37,055 bases of DNA, taken from assembly GCA_005787565.1 (NCBI GenBank), contig SYAP01000088.1, positions 1 to 37,055 on the forward strand. The letters run 5' to 3'. The number at the start of each line of letters is the position of its first letter. Position 1 is the stretch's first letter. The notes beneath the pieces are model-generated. The model searched no databases. It was not told the DNA's origin and worked only from the letters and a program-made list of their open reading frames with translations. The DNA comes from Verrucomicrobiaceae bacterium. Lineage in GTDB: Bacteria; Verrucomicrobiota; Verrucomicrobiia; Verrucomicrobiales; Akkermansiaceae. Below are positions 1-8,477 of this stretch, one piece after another. The position numbers and the translations under genes were made by a program.

Positions 1-1
1 G

Positions 2-169
2 GATGGCGCGGCAGTCGGAAGCCGGGCGTTTGTGGACGAACTGTTCGAACGATGTCGCGAGCGCTTCGGACCGAAACGGAAAAGTGGAGCAAGAAAGATG
101 CGCGGCAAGGCTGCGGGGGCGGCAAAGGATTTGTGGACCTGTCGTGATCTGCGAAAGGGGATCGGGTGA
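2..169 (+). CDS. C-terminal end of an IS200/RAYT-like transposase (partial)
   Basis: Frame 2 is open from the window edge to a TGA at 167-169 and gives 55 residues. The segment FGPKRKSGARKMRG followed by a run ending DLRKGIG resembles the C-terminal tail of Y1-type (HUH) transposases of the REP-associated tyrosine transposase group, in which a DG..GS..FV.. stretch is followed by a basic FG.KRK.GAR.. motif. The catalytic His-X-His and tyrosine residues would lie upstream, outside the window, so activity cannot be judged. Base composition differs from what follows: the plus strand is G-rich here but strongly C-rich over most of the rest of the window. Family assignment rests on recalled motif similarity of the tail only. 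Confidence 0.6.
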   Translation, partial: DGAAVGSRAFVDELFERCRERFGPKRKSGARKMRGKAAGAAKDLWTCRDLRKGIG

Positions 170-549
170 GCATGCAAGCAATCAAACCCAAAAGACATCA
201 AAGCCCACCCCATCGATACCAACTTCTCCTTTCACCACGACCACCTCCCCAAGATCGCAAAAGACTGAAATCATCGATCATTTTGCAGATTGAGCCATCA
301 CTCAGGCGAACTGACAGATACAAAGCCCGAATCCAGACTCGGCGCCCATCGAGCCTCTCTAGACACACGATCATGCCTAGTCGATTTCGATTCTTAAAAC
401 TCACCCAAAGAGCCGAAAACCACCCCGAATGCAAAGAAACGCGGTCTTGCTAACCCGTGAAAATCGAAAACTCGACCAAAACCCAAAGAAATACCAAAAA
501 TTTTTAAATAATTCTTGATATTCACGTAAACTTTATAAAAAATCGAGCA
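170..549. other. Gene-poor gap with an AT-rich, promoter-like 3' end
   Basis: No convincing gene lies in these 380 bases. The short open frames here have no family resemblance and run antisense or into the next gene. GCAAAA near 257 and TTTTGC near 282 can pair around a loop, which could be part of a mobile-element end, but this is weak. From about 495 to 548 the DNA becomes very AT-rich, in contrast to the rest of the window. It includes TTCTTG at 512-517 and TATAAA about 16 bases downstream, a plausible promoter for the PEP-CTERM gene at 550. No clear Shine-Dalgarno sequence is present. Confidence 0.45.
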
Positions 550-948
550 TTGAAACGCTCCAGACGCTACCGTCCTTGGCTCTGCCTTTTCCTGAGTGCA
601 TTCCTCTTGGTGCTGCCTCTCCTTGGAATCTGGCGCAGCTCCGATGGCCTCATGGCTGCGGAAACCCAACATCACTCGCCTGACGATCTCTCCGTCCGCC
701 CCTTCGGCCAACCTATTCCCCCCGCCGCAAACCTCACCACCGTTGCCGACCGCGATGAAGAATCTAACGACCTCAGCCATCTAGGCAAAAACCTCCGCAT
801 CCCCGTGGAAGTCATCGAAAAAGGCGCTCCACCCAAATGGGTCTACGTCGAAATCTCCACCACTCCCATCCCCGAGCCCGCACTCCCACTCCTACTCATC
901 CCGACCTCCGCTCTCCTCCTGACCCGCCGCCGTATCTCCAGCCGCTGA
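550..948 (+). CDS. Small PEP-CTERM sorting-domain protein
   Basis: A 132-residue protein starting at TTG, which is the start that preserves the basic and hydrophobic N-terminus. Residues 1-8 are basic and 10-28 form a signal peptide or membrane anchor. The C-terminus has the three-part PEP-CTERM signal: Pro-Glu-Pro at 108-110, a hydrophobic helix at about 111-124, and an Arg cluster at 126-128. In such systems the tail is recognised by an exosortase (EpsH/XrtA type), which moves the protein to the envelope or exopolysaccharide. The region between the two membrane segments is only about 80 residues, polar and without a recognisable domain. No exosortase gene is in the window. The AT-rich stretch just upstream is a likely promoter. 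The PEP-CTERM call is fairly firm; the protein's role is unknown. Confidence 0.7.
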   Translation: MKRSRRYRPWLCLFLSAFLLVLPLLGIWRSSDGLMAAETQHHSPDDLSVRPFGQPIPPAANLTTVADRDEESNDLSHLGKNLRIPVEVIEKGAPPKWVYVEISTTPIPEPALPLLLIPTSALLLTRRRISSR

Positions 949-1009
949 TACCACCCGATTTCGGTTTTTTCTTCCAATCGCCGCCCGCACTGCTTGGCTC
1001 CGCGGCGAC

Positions 1010-1786
1010 ATGGCCGCCTCAAAACCCCCGCAGGAAAATCCCCTCGCGAACATCCTGATCAATGTCCTGATCCCCGTCCTCGCACTAAGCTTCCTCAGCA
1101 AGGACCCCGCCATTCAGGAAAAAATCGGGAAAACCGCCCAGTTCTGGCACATCGGTCCGCTCAAGGCGATGATCGTCGCCCTCACCCTCCCCCTCGCCTA
1201 CGGCGTCCGCTTCCTCATCATCCACAAGAAGCTCAACTTCTTTTCCAACCTCGGCGTTATCTCCGTCCTTCTAACTGGCGGACTCACCCTATACCTATGG
1301 AACAAGGACGGCAGCGTCAAGGACCACGCTGGCCTTCTCTTCGGCATCAAGGAGGGCTCCATTCCGCTGGTGTTGGGCTTCGCCATAATCCGTTCCGCCC
1401 GCAGCGCCTCCCCCTTGCTCAATGTTTTCCTCTACAATGACAGCGTGTTCGATGTCCCGAAAATCGAACAGAAAGTCCGCGAACTCTCCGCAGAACAAGC
1501 ATACCGCGCCGTCTTGGATCAAGCAAATCGCCTCTTCGCTATCTCATTCTTCCTCAGTGCGGCAATGAATGTCGCCCTCGCCCAATGGTTCTTCCGCAAC
1601 TTCGACCCTAAAGGCATCACTGCCCTCGAAACCTACAACAGCATCGTTGGAAAACTCACCGGATGGGGCTTCGCCGTCATCGGCGTGCCAATCCTCATCT
1701 TCCTCTTCTTCACCCTTCGCAGCTTGCTCAAGGGACTCGGCCGCATCACAGGATTGAAGGATGATGACCTAATGATGCCGCGCTGA
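1010..1786 (+). CDS. VC0807-family integral membrane protein
   Basis: A 258-residue protein from ATG with about six hydrophobic segments. It shows the pattern I associate with the VC0807 family: an N-terminal NPLANILINVLIPVL segment, a pair of helices around KLNFFSNLGVISVLLTGG, an IKEGSIPLVLG motif, a soluble loop, then SFFLSAAMNVALA and a C-terminal helix. The family is related in layout to the septation protein A-like membrane proteins, and its biochemical role is not known. It lies 61 bases after the PEP-CTERM gene on the same strand and converges with the pterin dehydratase gene. A transporter or envelope role would be a guess. Confidence 0.68.
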   Translation: MAASKPPQENPLANILINVLIPVLALSFLSKDPAIQEKIGKTAQFWHIGPLKAMIVALTLPLAYGVRFLIIHKKLNFFSNLGVISVLLTGGLTLYLWNKDGSVKDHAGLLFGIKEGSIPLVLGFAIIRSARSASPLLNVFLYNDSVFDVPKIEQKVRELSAEQAYRAVLDQANRLFAISFFLSAAMNVALAQWFFRNFDPKGITALETYNSIVGKLTGWGFAVIGVPILIFLFFTLRSLLKGLGRITGLKDDDLMMPR

Positions 1787-1810
1787 ACACGCGGCATCCC
1801 TAACAGCACC

Positions 1811-2095
1811 TCAATCCACCAAATTGTCGATCCGCGCCGCAAGCTCGATGTCGAGCTCGGTCACCCCACCCATGTCGTGCGTGGTCAACCGCAGCGAAAC
1901 CTTCGTGTGCCGGATCGAGATGTCCGGATGATGCTGCGCCTCTTCGGCGATCTCCGCGAGATCGTTCACAAAATCGATCGCATCCATGAACTCCTCGAAC
2001 TCAACCGTCCGGGTGATGGATTTTTTCTCGTATTCCCACTCCGGGCACTTTTTCAGGGCGGAGGTGAGATCATCATCTTCTAGAAGGTCGGACAT
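1811..2095 (-). CDS. phhB: Pterin-4a-carbinolamine dehydratase
   Basis: A 94-residue protein, the usual size of the family, starting at the ATG at 2095. A longer open frame runs upstream, but the extra residues are low-complexity and unlike the family. Residues 53-60 hold the EAQHHPDI motif with the paired catalytic histidines, followed by the TTHDMGG motif near 71-77. The enzyme dehydrates 4a-hydroxytetrahydropterin, regenerating the cofactor of aromatic amino acid hydroxylases. No phenylalanine hydroxylase gene is nearby, so in this organism it may instead serve another pterin pathway such as the molybdopterin-linked homologues. It is divergent from the lipoprotein gene at 2227 with 131 bases between them. 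Confidence 0.9.
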   Translation of the reverse strand: MSDLLEDDDLTSALKKCPEWEYEKKSITRTVEFEEFMDAIDFVNDLAEIAEEAQHHPDISIRHTKVSLRLTTHDMGGVTELDIELAARIDNLVD

Positions 2096-2226
2096 CGTTG
2101 TTATGGAAGTGTTACGAGATGGAGATTGCCGCCCGCGATTCGCGCTTGGCAAGCGTGTTTCCGCAACGATCGCATGGAAATTTTCCACAGCATTGCAATC
2201 AGCCCCCATCCGGCTACCATTGCGCC

Positions 2227-2661
2227 ATGAAATGCCTAGTCCCGCTCCTCGCGATTTGCCTCGTCGCCGTCTCCTGCGTCCCCTCCACCCCTCAGGCCCG
2301 CATCGCTGAAAACCCCACCATGTTCGAGCGCCAACCCGCAAAACACCGCCCCCTCATCGAACAGGGCGAACTCGCCCGCGGCATGTCAAAAGACGCCGTC
2401 TACCTCGCATGGGGCAGCCCCAGCGGCCGCTTTGAAGGCTCCCGCGACGGAAAAACCTCCGAGCGCTGGGACTACAACGGCAGCCGTCCCGTCTACACCA
2501 CCTCCTTCTACGGCGGCTTGGGCTACGGCGGATACCGCCACGGCCGCGGCCCCTACTACGGCGGCATGGGCTTCGGACCGGAAATCACCTACATCCCCTA
2601 CCGCAGCGCCAGCGTCTCATTCATCAACAGCCGCGTGGAATCATGGGAACGCATGCGCTGA
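2227..2661 (+). CDS. BamE-like small lipoprotein, Gly/Tyr-rich C-terminus
   Basis: A 144-residue protein starting at the ATG at 2227; this start places a hydrophobic signal peptide ending in VAVSC, a lipobox-like cleavage site, at residues 13-17. The stretch LARGMSKDAVYLAWGSP resembles the GM..DEV...LG.P motif of SmpA/OmlA (BamE-fold) lipoproteins. This is followed by a segment dense in Gly and Tyr and by a terminal region with aromatic residues. It is probably exported and anchored in the envelope. It is followed closely by ilvA, but the functions do not obviously connect. The BamE-fold suggestion is motif-based; a specific role in outer-membrane assembly is not established. Confidence 0.6.
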   Translation: MKCLVPLLAICLVAVSCVPSTPQARIAENPTMFERQPAKHRPLIEQGELARGMSKDAVYLAWGSPSGRFEGSRDGKTSERWDYNGSRPVYTTSFYGGLGYGGYRHGRGPYYGGMGFGPEITYIPYRSASVSFINSRVESWERMR

Positions 2662-2693
2662 ACCCACCCGCCCCACTTCGCCACGCCCCATCC

Positions 2694-4244
2694 ATGGAAC
2701 CCGTCTCCCTCCCGCTGGACCGTCGCCTCCGGCAGGAAATCCTCTTCGCCCGCGAACGCGTCTATCAGTTCGGCTCCTCCACTCCACTCGAACGCCTCGA
2801 AATTCCCGGCGATGGCCCGGAAATCTGGGTGAAACGTGAGGACCTTTCCCCCATCAAGGCCTACAAATGGCGCGGCGCATGCAACCGCATGGCCATTCTA
2901 ACAGACGAGGAGATGGCCCGCGGCGTCGTCACCGCCTCCGCCGGAAACCACGCCCAAGGCGTCGCTCTGGCAGCACGCAAACTCGGCATCCGCGCCAAAA
3001 TCTACATGCCTCGCCCCACCCCTCAGGTGAAACAGGCCGCCGTCCTCCACCACGGCGCGGGCCAGGTCGAAATCCACCTCGCCGGCGACTCCTACGACGA
3101 TGCCGTCAAAGCCGCACGCGCCGACGAATCCTCCACCGGTGCCGTCTACATCCACGCCTACGACGACCTCCACGTCATGGCCGGCCAAGGCACTCTCGCC
3201 GATGAAGTCGTTCTATCAGGTCGCGGACCCTTCGATGCCGCATTCCTTCAAATCGGCGGCGGTGGCATGGCTGCCGGAGTCTCCACTTGGCTCAAACTCC
3301 ACTGGCCGGCCATCCAACTCATCGGCGTTGAAGGCACCGGCCAAGCCTCAATGCTCGCCGCACTCAACGCCGGAAATCCCGTCACACTCGATCAGGTCGA
3401 CCTCTTTTGCGACGGCACCGCCGTCCGCCAAGTCGGCACCTTGCCCTTCGAAATCTGCCGCGAATCCCTCACCCGCATCGATACCGTCACCAACGCCGAA
3501 GTCAGCCAAGCCATTCGCATCCTCTGGGAAGGCCTCCGCTGCATCTCCGAACCCGCCGGTGCCATGGGCCTCGCCGCCGTCCTCAAACGCCGCAACGAAC
3601 TCATCGGCAAACGCGTCCTCGTCATCCTCTGCGGAGCCAACATCGACTTCCTCCAACTCGGCCTCATCGCCCAATCCACCGCCTCCTCCGGACTCACCTC
3701 CCGCACCCTCCGCGTCCGCATCCCCGAACGCCCCGGAACCATGCTCGAACTCCTCGACACCTGCTTCGCCGGTCTCGACATCGCCGATTTCCAATACGGA
3801 AAATCCAGCGATTCCGAAGCCTGGCCCGTCTTCACCATCCAAACATCAGACCCCTCCCGCCTCGCCAACCTCCCCTCACAACTCAAACGCCACGGCTTCA
3901 TTTGGCAGGATCTAACAGCCGCCGAGGACATCCTCTTCCGCGCCATCCCCCTTCGTGGCGACCTCCTACACCACCCCGCCTTCCTCCGCCTCGACTTCTA
4001 CGAACGCCCCGGCGCCCTCCACGACTTCCTCAACCAACGCATCCGCGGCCAGGCCAGCATCTGCTACTTCAACTACCGCCACACCGGCGAACGCATCGGA
4101 CGAGCCCTCATCGGACTCGATTTCCCCACCGCCTCCGAACGCGACTCCATCCTCAACGCCATCCCCAACCACGGCGATGGCTACCGCCGCTGCGAGGTTA
4201 TCGACCCCTCAACCCTCGCCAGAATCATCGGTCCCCGGCCGTAA
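2694..4244 (+). CDS. ilvA: Threonine ammonia-lyase, biosynthetic type with ACT-like domains
   Basis: A 516-residue fold-II PLP enzyme converting threonine to 2-oxobutanoate, the first step of isoleucine synthesis. The ATG at 2694 gives nearly the length of E. coli IlvA (514); an in-frame ATG at 2643 would overlap the lipoprotein gene and add 17 residues unlike the family. Lys58 in KAYKWRGA fits the PLP lysine position. SAGNHAQG lies at 82-89, the Gly-rich phosphate-binding loop GGGGMAAG at 188-195, and SEPAGA at 286-291. Residues from about 338 form two ACT-like regulatory domains, the first starting RTLRVRIPERPGT, which suggests allosteric control by branched-chain amino acids. The LRGA of most family members is WRGA here. 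Confidence is high. Confidence 0.92.
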   Translation: MEPVSLPLDRRLRQEILFARERVYQFGSSTPLERLEIPGDGPEIWVKREDLSPIKAYKWRGACNRMAILTDEEMARGVVTASAGNHAQGVALAARKLGIRAKIYMPRPTPQVKQAAVLHHGAGQVEIHLAGDSYDDAVKAARADESSTGAVYIHAYDDLHVMAGQGTLADEVVLSGRGPFDAAFLQIGGGGMAAGVSTWLKLHWPAIQLIGVEGTGQASMLAALNAGNPVTLDQVDLFCDGTAVRQVGTLPFEICRESLTRIDTVTNAEVSQAIRILWEGLRCISEPAGAMGLAAVLKRRNELIGKRVLVILCGANIDFLQLGLIAQSTASSGLTSRTLRVRIPERPGTMLELLDTCFAGLDIADFQYGKSSDSEAWPVFTIQTSDPSRLANLPSQLKRHGFIWQDLTAAEDILFRAIPLRGDLLHHPAFLRLDFYERPGALHDFLNQRIRGQASICYFNYRHTGERIGRALIGLDFPTASERDSILNAIPNHGDGYRRCEVIDPSTLARIIGPRP

Positions 4245-4266
4245 TTGAAAAATCCAACGGTTTTTC

Positions 4267-4283
4267 CCTGACAAAGCGTCAGG
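4267..4283. terminator. Inverted repeat after ilvA, possible weak terminator
   Basis: CCTGAC at 4267-4272 pairs perfectly with GTCAGG at 4278-4283 around a five-base loop. The hairpin lies 23 bases after the ilvA stop and 24 bases before the next start. It is followed by AATTAATTAT, not a T-tract, so it is not a classical intrinsic terminator on the plus strand. It could instead be an operator or a processing or attenuation hairpin. Immediately upstream GAAAAA and TTTTTC also form a short inverted pair. Confidence 0.35.
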
Positions 4284-4306
4284 AATTAATTATCAAGAAA
4301 TCCGTA

Positions 4307-4681
4307 ATGCTCAAGTGCGTCTACTGCGTCCGCCGGCTGCCATCCCTCTCGATGGAGGAATTCTACGACTACTGGCTCAACAAACACGGCCCGCTCGTCA
4401 AACAACACGCGCCAATTCTGGGGATGAAACGCTACGTCCAGTCCCACACCATCCAAAACCCCATGCTCAACGCCGCCGCCCAACAACCGCGCGGCATCAC
4501 CGAGATGTACGACGGCATCACCGAGGTCTGGTGGGACAGCCCGGAATCCCTCGCCGCCGCCCTCCAAACCCCTGAAGGCTTCGAAGCCAACCGCATCCTC
4601 TCCGAAGACGAGGCCCGCTTCGTCGATTGTGCCAACTCCGCAATCTTCTTCTCCACCGAACACACCATCTTCGACTTCTAA
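4307..4681 (+). CDS. EthD-family ferredoxin-like protein
   Basis: A 124-residue protein from the ATG at 4307; open frame continues upstream only as a shadow of ilvA. The opening CVYCVRRLPSLSMEEFYDYW, followed by NKHGPLV, is typical of the EthD domain, a dimeric alpha/beta-barrel family that includes proteins needed for ETBE degradation and several small cyclases or monooxygenase-like enzymes. No catalytic residues can be assigned with certainty. It ends 19 bases before the FadL-type gene on the same strand and may be co-transcribed with it. That pairing hints at uptake and processing of a hydrophobic compound, but this is inference. Confidence 0.78.
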   Translation: MLKCVYCVRRLPSLSMEEFYDYWLNKHGPLVKQHAPILGMKRYVQSHTIQNPMLNAAAQQPRGITEMYDGITEVWWDSPESLAAALQTPEGFEANRILSEDEARFVDCANSAIFFSTEHTIFDF

Positions 4682-4700
4682 CAAAACCCACCGAACCTCC

Positions 4701-5858
4701 ATGAAATCCCGCCGCGCCTGCCTTGCCATCTTCGCCGCCACCACCGCCACCACCCTCGCAAACGGCTTCTACATCCCCGTCCAATCCCCGGAAGCTACCG
4801 GCCGCGGAAACGCTTGGCTCGCCACCGCGGACACCGCCTCCGCCGTCTACTACAACGCCGCAGGCCTCACCCAACTCCAAAACAGCGAAGTCGTCATCGG
4901 CGCATACGGCATCCACCTCGGCCTCGAAGCCGACACCCCCTTCGGCGATTTCGAAGCCAACAACTCATGGGCCTACGTCCCGCAAATCTACATGGCCGTC
5001 CCCGTCAACGAAAACCTCGTCGCCGGATTCGGTCTCAACACTCCCTTCGGCCTCGCCACCGATTGGGGCAGCAACACCCCCTTCCAATTCCTTGCCGACC
5101 GCACCGAGTTGAAATATCTAACCGGATGGATGGTCCTCGGCTACAAACTCACAGACACCTTCTCCATCGGAGGCGGCTTCGGCATCCACCACGCCGATGC
5201 ATTCTTCACCAAAACCCCAGCCTTCGCCACCGACTTCTCACAGTTCGAAGGCGATGACCAAAGCCTCAGCTGGACCCTCTCCGCCCGCTGGGAACCCTGC
5301 GCCGAACACGCCTTCGGCATCGTCTACCGCAGCCGCACCAACTTCGATCTCAAAGGCGATGCCGAGACCCCGTTCGGCGAAGAGCGCGCCAAACTCGACT
5401 TCCTCACCCCTGCCACCGCCGCCATCGGCTACGCTTGGCGACCCAACGAAAAATGGTCCTTCGAAGTCAATGTCGAGTGGGTCAACTGGGAGGAAATGGA
5501 CACCCTCACTCTCGAAAAAAACACCGGTGACCAAGGCATCCCCTTCGAGTGGAACTCAAACTTCATCTACTCCGTCGGCCTCACCCGGAACCTCGAAAAC
5601 GGCTGGCACGTCAGCGCGGGATACAACTACATCGGTAACAGCCAACCCAACGAAAACTTCAACCCAGGCATCTCCGACGCCAACCGCCACTGGATCAGCG
5701 TCGGCGTCGGCCGCTCCTACGGCGATATCGAATGGGATTTCGCCTACCAATACGCCTTCTCCGATCGTGAAGTCTCCGGTTCACCCTTCGGCATCGCGGA
5801 TGGCGATTATGAATCCCGCTTTCACGGGCTCATGCTGAATTGCCGCTGGAACTACTGA
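4701..5858 (+). CDS. FadL-type outer-membrane transport protein
   Basis: A 385-residue protein starting at the ATG at 4701. A basic N-terminus and Ala/Thr-rich hydrophobic segment form a signal peptide cleaved around residues 18-21. The mature start, FYIPVQSPEATGRGNAW and then YYNAAGLT, matches the N-terminal plug region of FadL/TodX family channels (usual motif NPAG; NAAG here). Alternating aromatic and polar beta-strands continue to a C-terminus ending in an aromatic residue (RWNY), as in beta-barrels. These proteins move long-chain fatty acids or other hydrophobic substrates across the outer membrane. The substrate is unknown; the EthD gene directly upstream may be functionally linked. It converges with the SLC13 permease gene, with four bases between the stops. 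Confidence 0.85.
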   Translation: MKSRRACLAIFAATTATTLANGFYIPVQSPEATGRGNAWLATADTASAVYYNAAGLTQLQNSEVVIGAYGIHLGLEADTPFGDFEANNSWAYVPQIYMAVPVNENLVAGFGLNTPFGLATDWGSNTPFQFLADRTELKYLTGWMVLGYKLTDTFSIGGGFGIHHADAFFTKTPAFATDFSQFEGDDQSLSWTLSARWEPCAEHAFGIVYRSRTNFDLKGDAETPFGEERAKLDFLTPATAAIGYAWRPNEKWSFEVNVEWVNWEEMDTLTLEKNTGDQGIPFEWNSNFIYSVGLTRNLENGWHVSAGYNYIGNSQPNENFNPGISDANRHWISVGVGRSYGDIEWDFAYQYAFSDREVSGSPFGIADGDYESRFHGLMLNCRWNY

Positions 5859-5862
5859 CCCG

Positions 5863-7698
5863 TTAGAACGGCCAGATCATCGGAATCAGCAGGCACGAAA
5901 CGATCCAACAGATGAAATTCAGCGGGATCCCCACCCGCAGGAAATCGGAAAACCGGTAACCGCCCGGACCATAAATCATCATGTGCGTCTGATACCCCAT
6001 CGGCAACGCAAACGCCGCCGAGGCCGCCACCGCCACGCCCATCACGAACGGCCGCGAACTCACATCCAGCTCGTTGGCCATCTTCACCACGATCGGCACC
6101 ATCATCACCGCCGTAGCATTGTTCGATAAAACTTCCGTTAGACACAAGGTCAGCAAAAACACCAGCCACAGCAGCACCAACGGCAGATACTCCGGCGAAA
6201 TCAGCCGCTCGGCCCCGCTCACCAACCCTCGCGCAAGATACTCAGCCGTCCCCGTATTCTGCATCGCCATTCCCAGACCTAACAAACCGTAAAGCATCAG
6301 CAAAACCTGCCAGTCGATGCTCGCATACGCCTCTCGCGGCGTCACAATCCCCAGCCACAACAAAGCCAACGCCCCGACCAACGCCGCATAATGGATCGGC
6401 ACCGCCGAAATCGATGGAAACTGCCGGCTCAATAAATCGCTGACCGTCGCCGTCAACACCACCCCGATCAACGCCGACCACGCCAACACCCGGTGCCGGT
6501 TCGGCCGCTTCGGCGCATCCTCCGCACGCGGCTCCTCATCTGGAGTGTCCGTTAGAATGAAATCCCGCGTCCGCTCCAGCGGTTCCAAATTGTTCAACGC
6601 CGTGATCACCAGCAGTGTATCCCCCGCCTCTAACGGAAGCTCGGCGATCCGGCTCGTGATGTTGATCCCGTTGCGATGAACCGCCAGCACCACGCAGTTA
6701 TATCGCTGCCGGAAATCCGATGCCGCCAGCGTCCGCCCGTGCAACGTCGACTCATCCCGAATCACCAGCTCGGACACAATCCCATCCACCGTCGAAAGCG
6801 ACTCCGCACCAATCCGCTCGAACAACTCCTCTGGCTTCGCACCACCACCCCGCCGCCGGTGAATCGCAATCAGAAACCGGTCGTTCTTCTCCACCTTGAT
6901 CCGCGACAACGGCACCATCACCCGCGCACCCTTCCGCCGGACCTCCATCACGTGGATCCCGGACTCCCGGTCCATCAGCGGCGTTTCCGTCAGCATCTGC
7001 CCGATCAACGGCGAATTCCCCACAATCAGCAAATGATGCAACGGCGACGTCCGGTAATCGATCTCCAAACTCCCCGTGATCGATGACCGCGACGGCATCA
7101 GCTTGGGACCGAAAACCACCAAATACACAATCCCCGCAATCGCCAAAGGCACCCCCAGCGGCGCAAGCTCAAACATCGTCATCGGCTTCTCACCCAGCTC
7201 CTTCAGCGACCCGTTCACCAACAAATTCGTCGACGTCCCGATCAACGTGCAGCACCCACCCAGAATCGACGCATACGACAACGGCATCAGCAACTTCGAC
7301 GCCGCAATGTCCTTCGACCGCGCGAATCCCAACGTCACCGGCAGCAAAATCGCCACGATCGCCGTGTTGTTCATCCACGCGCTGAAAAACGCCGCCACCC
7401 CTGCAAACGCGAAAATCGCCGTCCGCAAATTCCCCGAAAGCCGCGCCTTCAACAACTTCCCGATGTGATCCACCGCCCCCGAACTCTCCAACGCCCCACC
7501 AATCACAAACAACGCCGCAATCGTCAGCGGCGCCTCATTCTTGAACACCAGCGTCATCTCGCTCGGACTCACCAACCCCAACGCCACCACCAAACAAAGA
7601 ATGCTCAATGCCAACACATCAGGTGCCGCCCACTCTCGGATGAAAGCGACCAAAGTGATGACGATGACCAACAAGGTCAGGGCAATCGGAAGTGTCAT
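5863..7698 (-). CDS. SLC13/DASS-family permease with two RCK_C domains
   Basis: A 611-residue inner-membrane transporter. The ATG at 7698 is chosen because a GGGGGAAAAG purine run precedes it and the membrane segments begin directly after it; upstream residues look non-coding. The two membrane halves carry the paired DASS signatures: AWMNNTAIVAILLP at 107-120 with GTSTNLLV at 154-161, and LSNNATAVMMVP in the second half. Between them, residues about 215-282 and 305-368 form two TrkA-C (RCK_C) domains, probable ligand-sensing modules. Homologues carry sodium-coupled anions such as sulfate or dicarboxylates; the substrate here is not decidable. It is divergent from the RibD-like gene. Confidence 0.88.
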   Translation of the reverse strand: MTLPIALTLLVIVITLVAFIREWAAPDVLALSILCLVVALGLVSPSEMTLVFKNEAPLTIAALFVIGGALESSGAVDHIGKLLKARLSGNLRTAIFAFAGVAAFFSAWMNNTAIVAILLPVTLGFARSKDIAASKLLMPLSYASILGGCCTLIGTSTNLLVNGSLKELGEKPMTMFELAPLGVPLAIAGIVYLVVFGPKLMPSRSSITGSLEIDYRTSPLHHLLIVGNSPLIGQMLTETPLMDRESGIHVMEVRRKGARVMVPLSRIKVEKNDRFLIAIHRRRGGGAKPEELFERIGAESLSTVDGIVSELVIRDESTLHGRTLAASDFRQRYNCVVLAVHRNGINITSRIAELPLEAGDTLLVITALNNLEPLERTRDFILTDTPDEEPRAEDAPKRPNRHRVLAWSALIGVVLTATVSDLLSRQFPSISAVPIHYAALVGALALLWLGIVTPREAYASIDWQVLLMLYGLLGLGMAMQNTGTAEYLARGLVSGAERLISPEYLPLVLLWLVFLLTLCLTEVLSNNATAVMMVPIVVKMANELDVSSRPFVMGVAVAASAAFALPMGYQTHMMIYGPGGYRFSDFLRVGIPLNFICWIVSCLLIPMIWPF

Positions 7699-7811
7699 GT
7701 GGCTTTTCCCCCCGTGGGGTGAGCCTCTCTGACGAAGAACCACCCGCTTGGCAAGGCCAGGGTGCACCGATTTCCTTCATCCCGGCTTGCCCCAACACCC
7801 CTCCATACCCG

Positions 7812-8477
7812 ATGCTCAAAACCGTGAACCGCCCGTGGATCTCGATCAACCTCGCCATCTCCGCCGACGGTCGGATCGCACAAAACCCAGGCTCACCTTC
7901 CGGCTGGACCTCCCCCGTAGACCACTGCCGCCTCCTCGATCTCCGCCGCGGCATCGACGCCCTCCTCGTCGGCCGCGCCACCCTGGAAGCCGATCGCATG
8001 ACCCTCACCGTCCCCGATCAGGAAATCCAACCCCTCCGCTGCATCGCCTCCCGCTCCGGAATCCTCGATCCCCAGCACCCCATCTTCTCCCGCCCCGGCG
8101 GCCCCATCCACCTCCTCTCGGAAAAACCGGATCCCAAAATCCCCACCCCACCCTCCGTCATCCCCCACCACGGAAATCTCGCCCATTTTCTCGAAAACCT
8201 CACCGCCCATCACTCCGTCCGCAGCCTCCACTGCGAGGGCGGCGGCCAACTCATCCGCAGCCTCGCCGAACTCGACGCCATCGACGAAATCCACCTGACC
8301 TTCGCCGGCCACACCCTCTTCGGCGGCCCGCAACCCGTCACCGCCACCGGCCCCCTCGGCGATTTCCTCGGAAAATCCACCCACCTCCAACTCACACAAT
8401 TCGCCCCTAACAGCGAAACCGCAGAGTGCTATCTCACCTATCGCCGCACCCATACCGGGCGCGATTCCACTCAGTGA
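7812..8477 (+). CDS. RibD C-terminal-type reductase
   Basis: A 221-residue protein from the ATG at 7812; the open frame upstream covers the divergent promoter region and is not conserved-looking. RPWISINLAISADGRIA at the start, LLVGRATLEAD, and HCEGGGQLIRSL with a later LFGG are hallmarks of the RibD_C fold, an NADPH-dependent dihydrofolate-reductase-like domain. In riboflavin synthesis it reduces the ribosyl side chain of the pyrimidine intermediate. The deaminase half of bifunctional RibD is absent, so this is either a stand-alone reductase partnered with a deaminase elsewhere or a related pterin/pyrimidine reductase. Its last seven bases overlap the 3' end of the convergent small lipoprotein gene. 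Confidence 0.8.
   Translation: MLKTVNRPWISINLAISADGRIAQNPGSPSGWTSPVDHCRLLDLRRGIDALLVGRATLEADRMTLTVPDQEIQPLRCIASRSGILDPQHPIFSRPGGPIHLLSEKPDPKIPTPPSVIPHHGNLAHFLENLTAHHSVRSLHCEGGGQLIRSLAELDAIDEIHLTFAGHTLFGGPQPVTATGPLGDFLGKSTHLQLTQFAPNSETAECYLTYRRTHTGRDSTQ

Noticed and set aside
394-780. Minus-strand open frame of 128 codons over the PEP-CTERM gene
   Set aside because: No family resemblance. It overlaps a gene with a clear signal peptide and PEP-CTERM tail, and long antisense frames are expected in C-ending, GC-rich coding DNA.
3407-4306. Long plus-strand frame running into the EthD gene
   Set aside because: Arg/Pro/His-rich shadow of ilvA. Family similarity begins only at the ATG at 4307.
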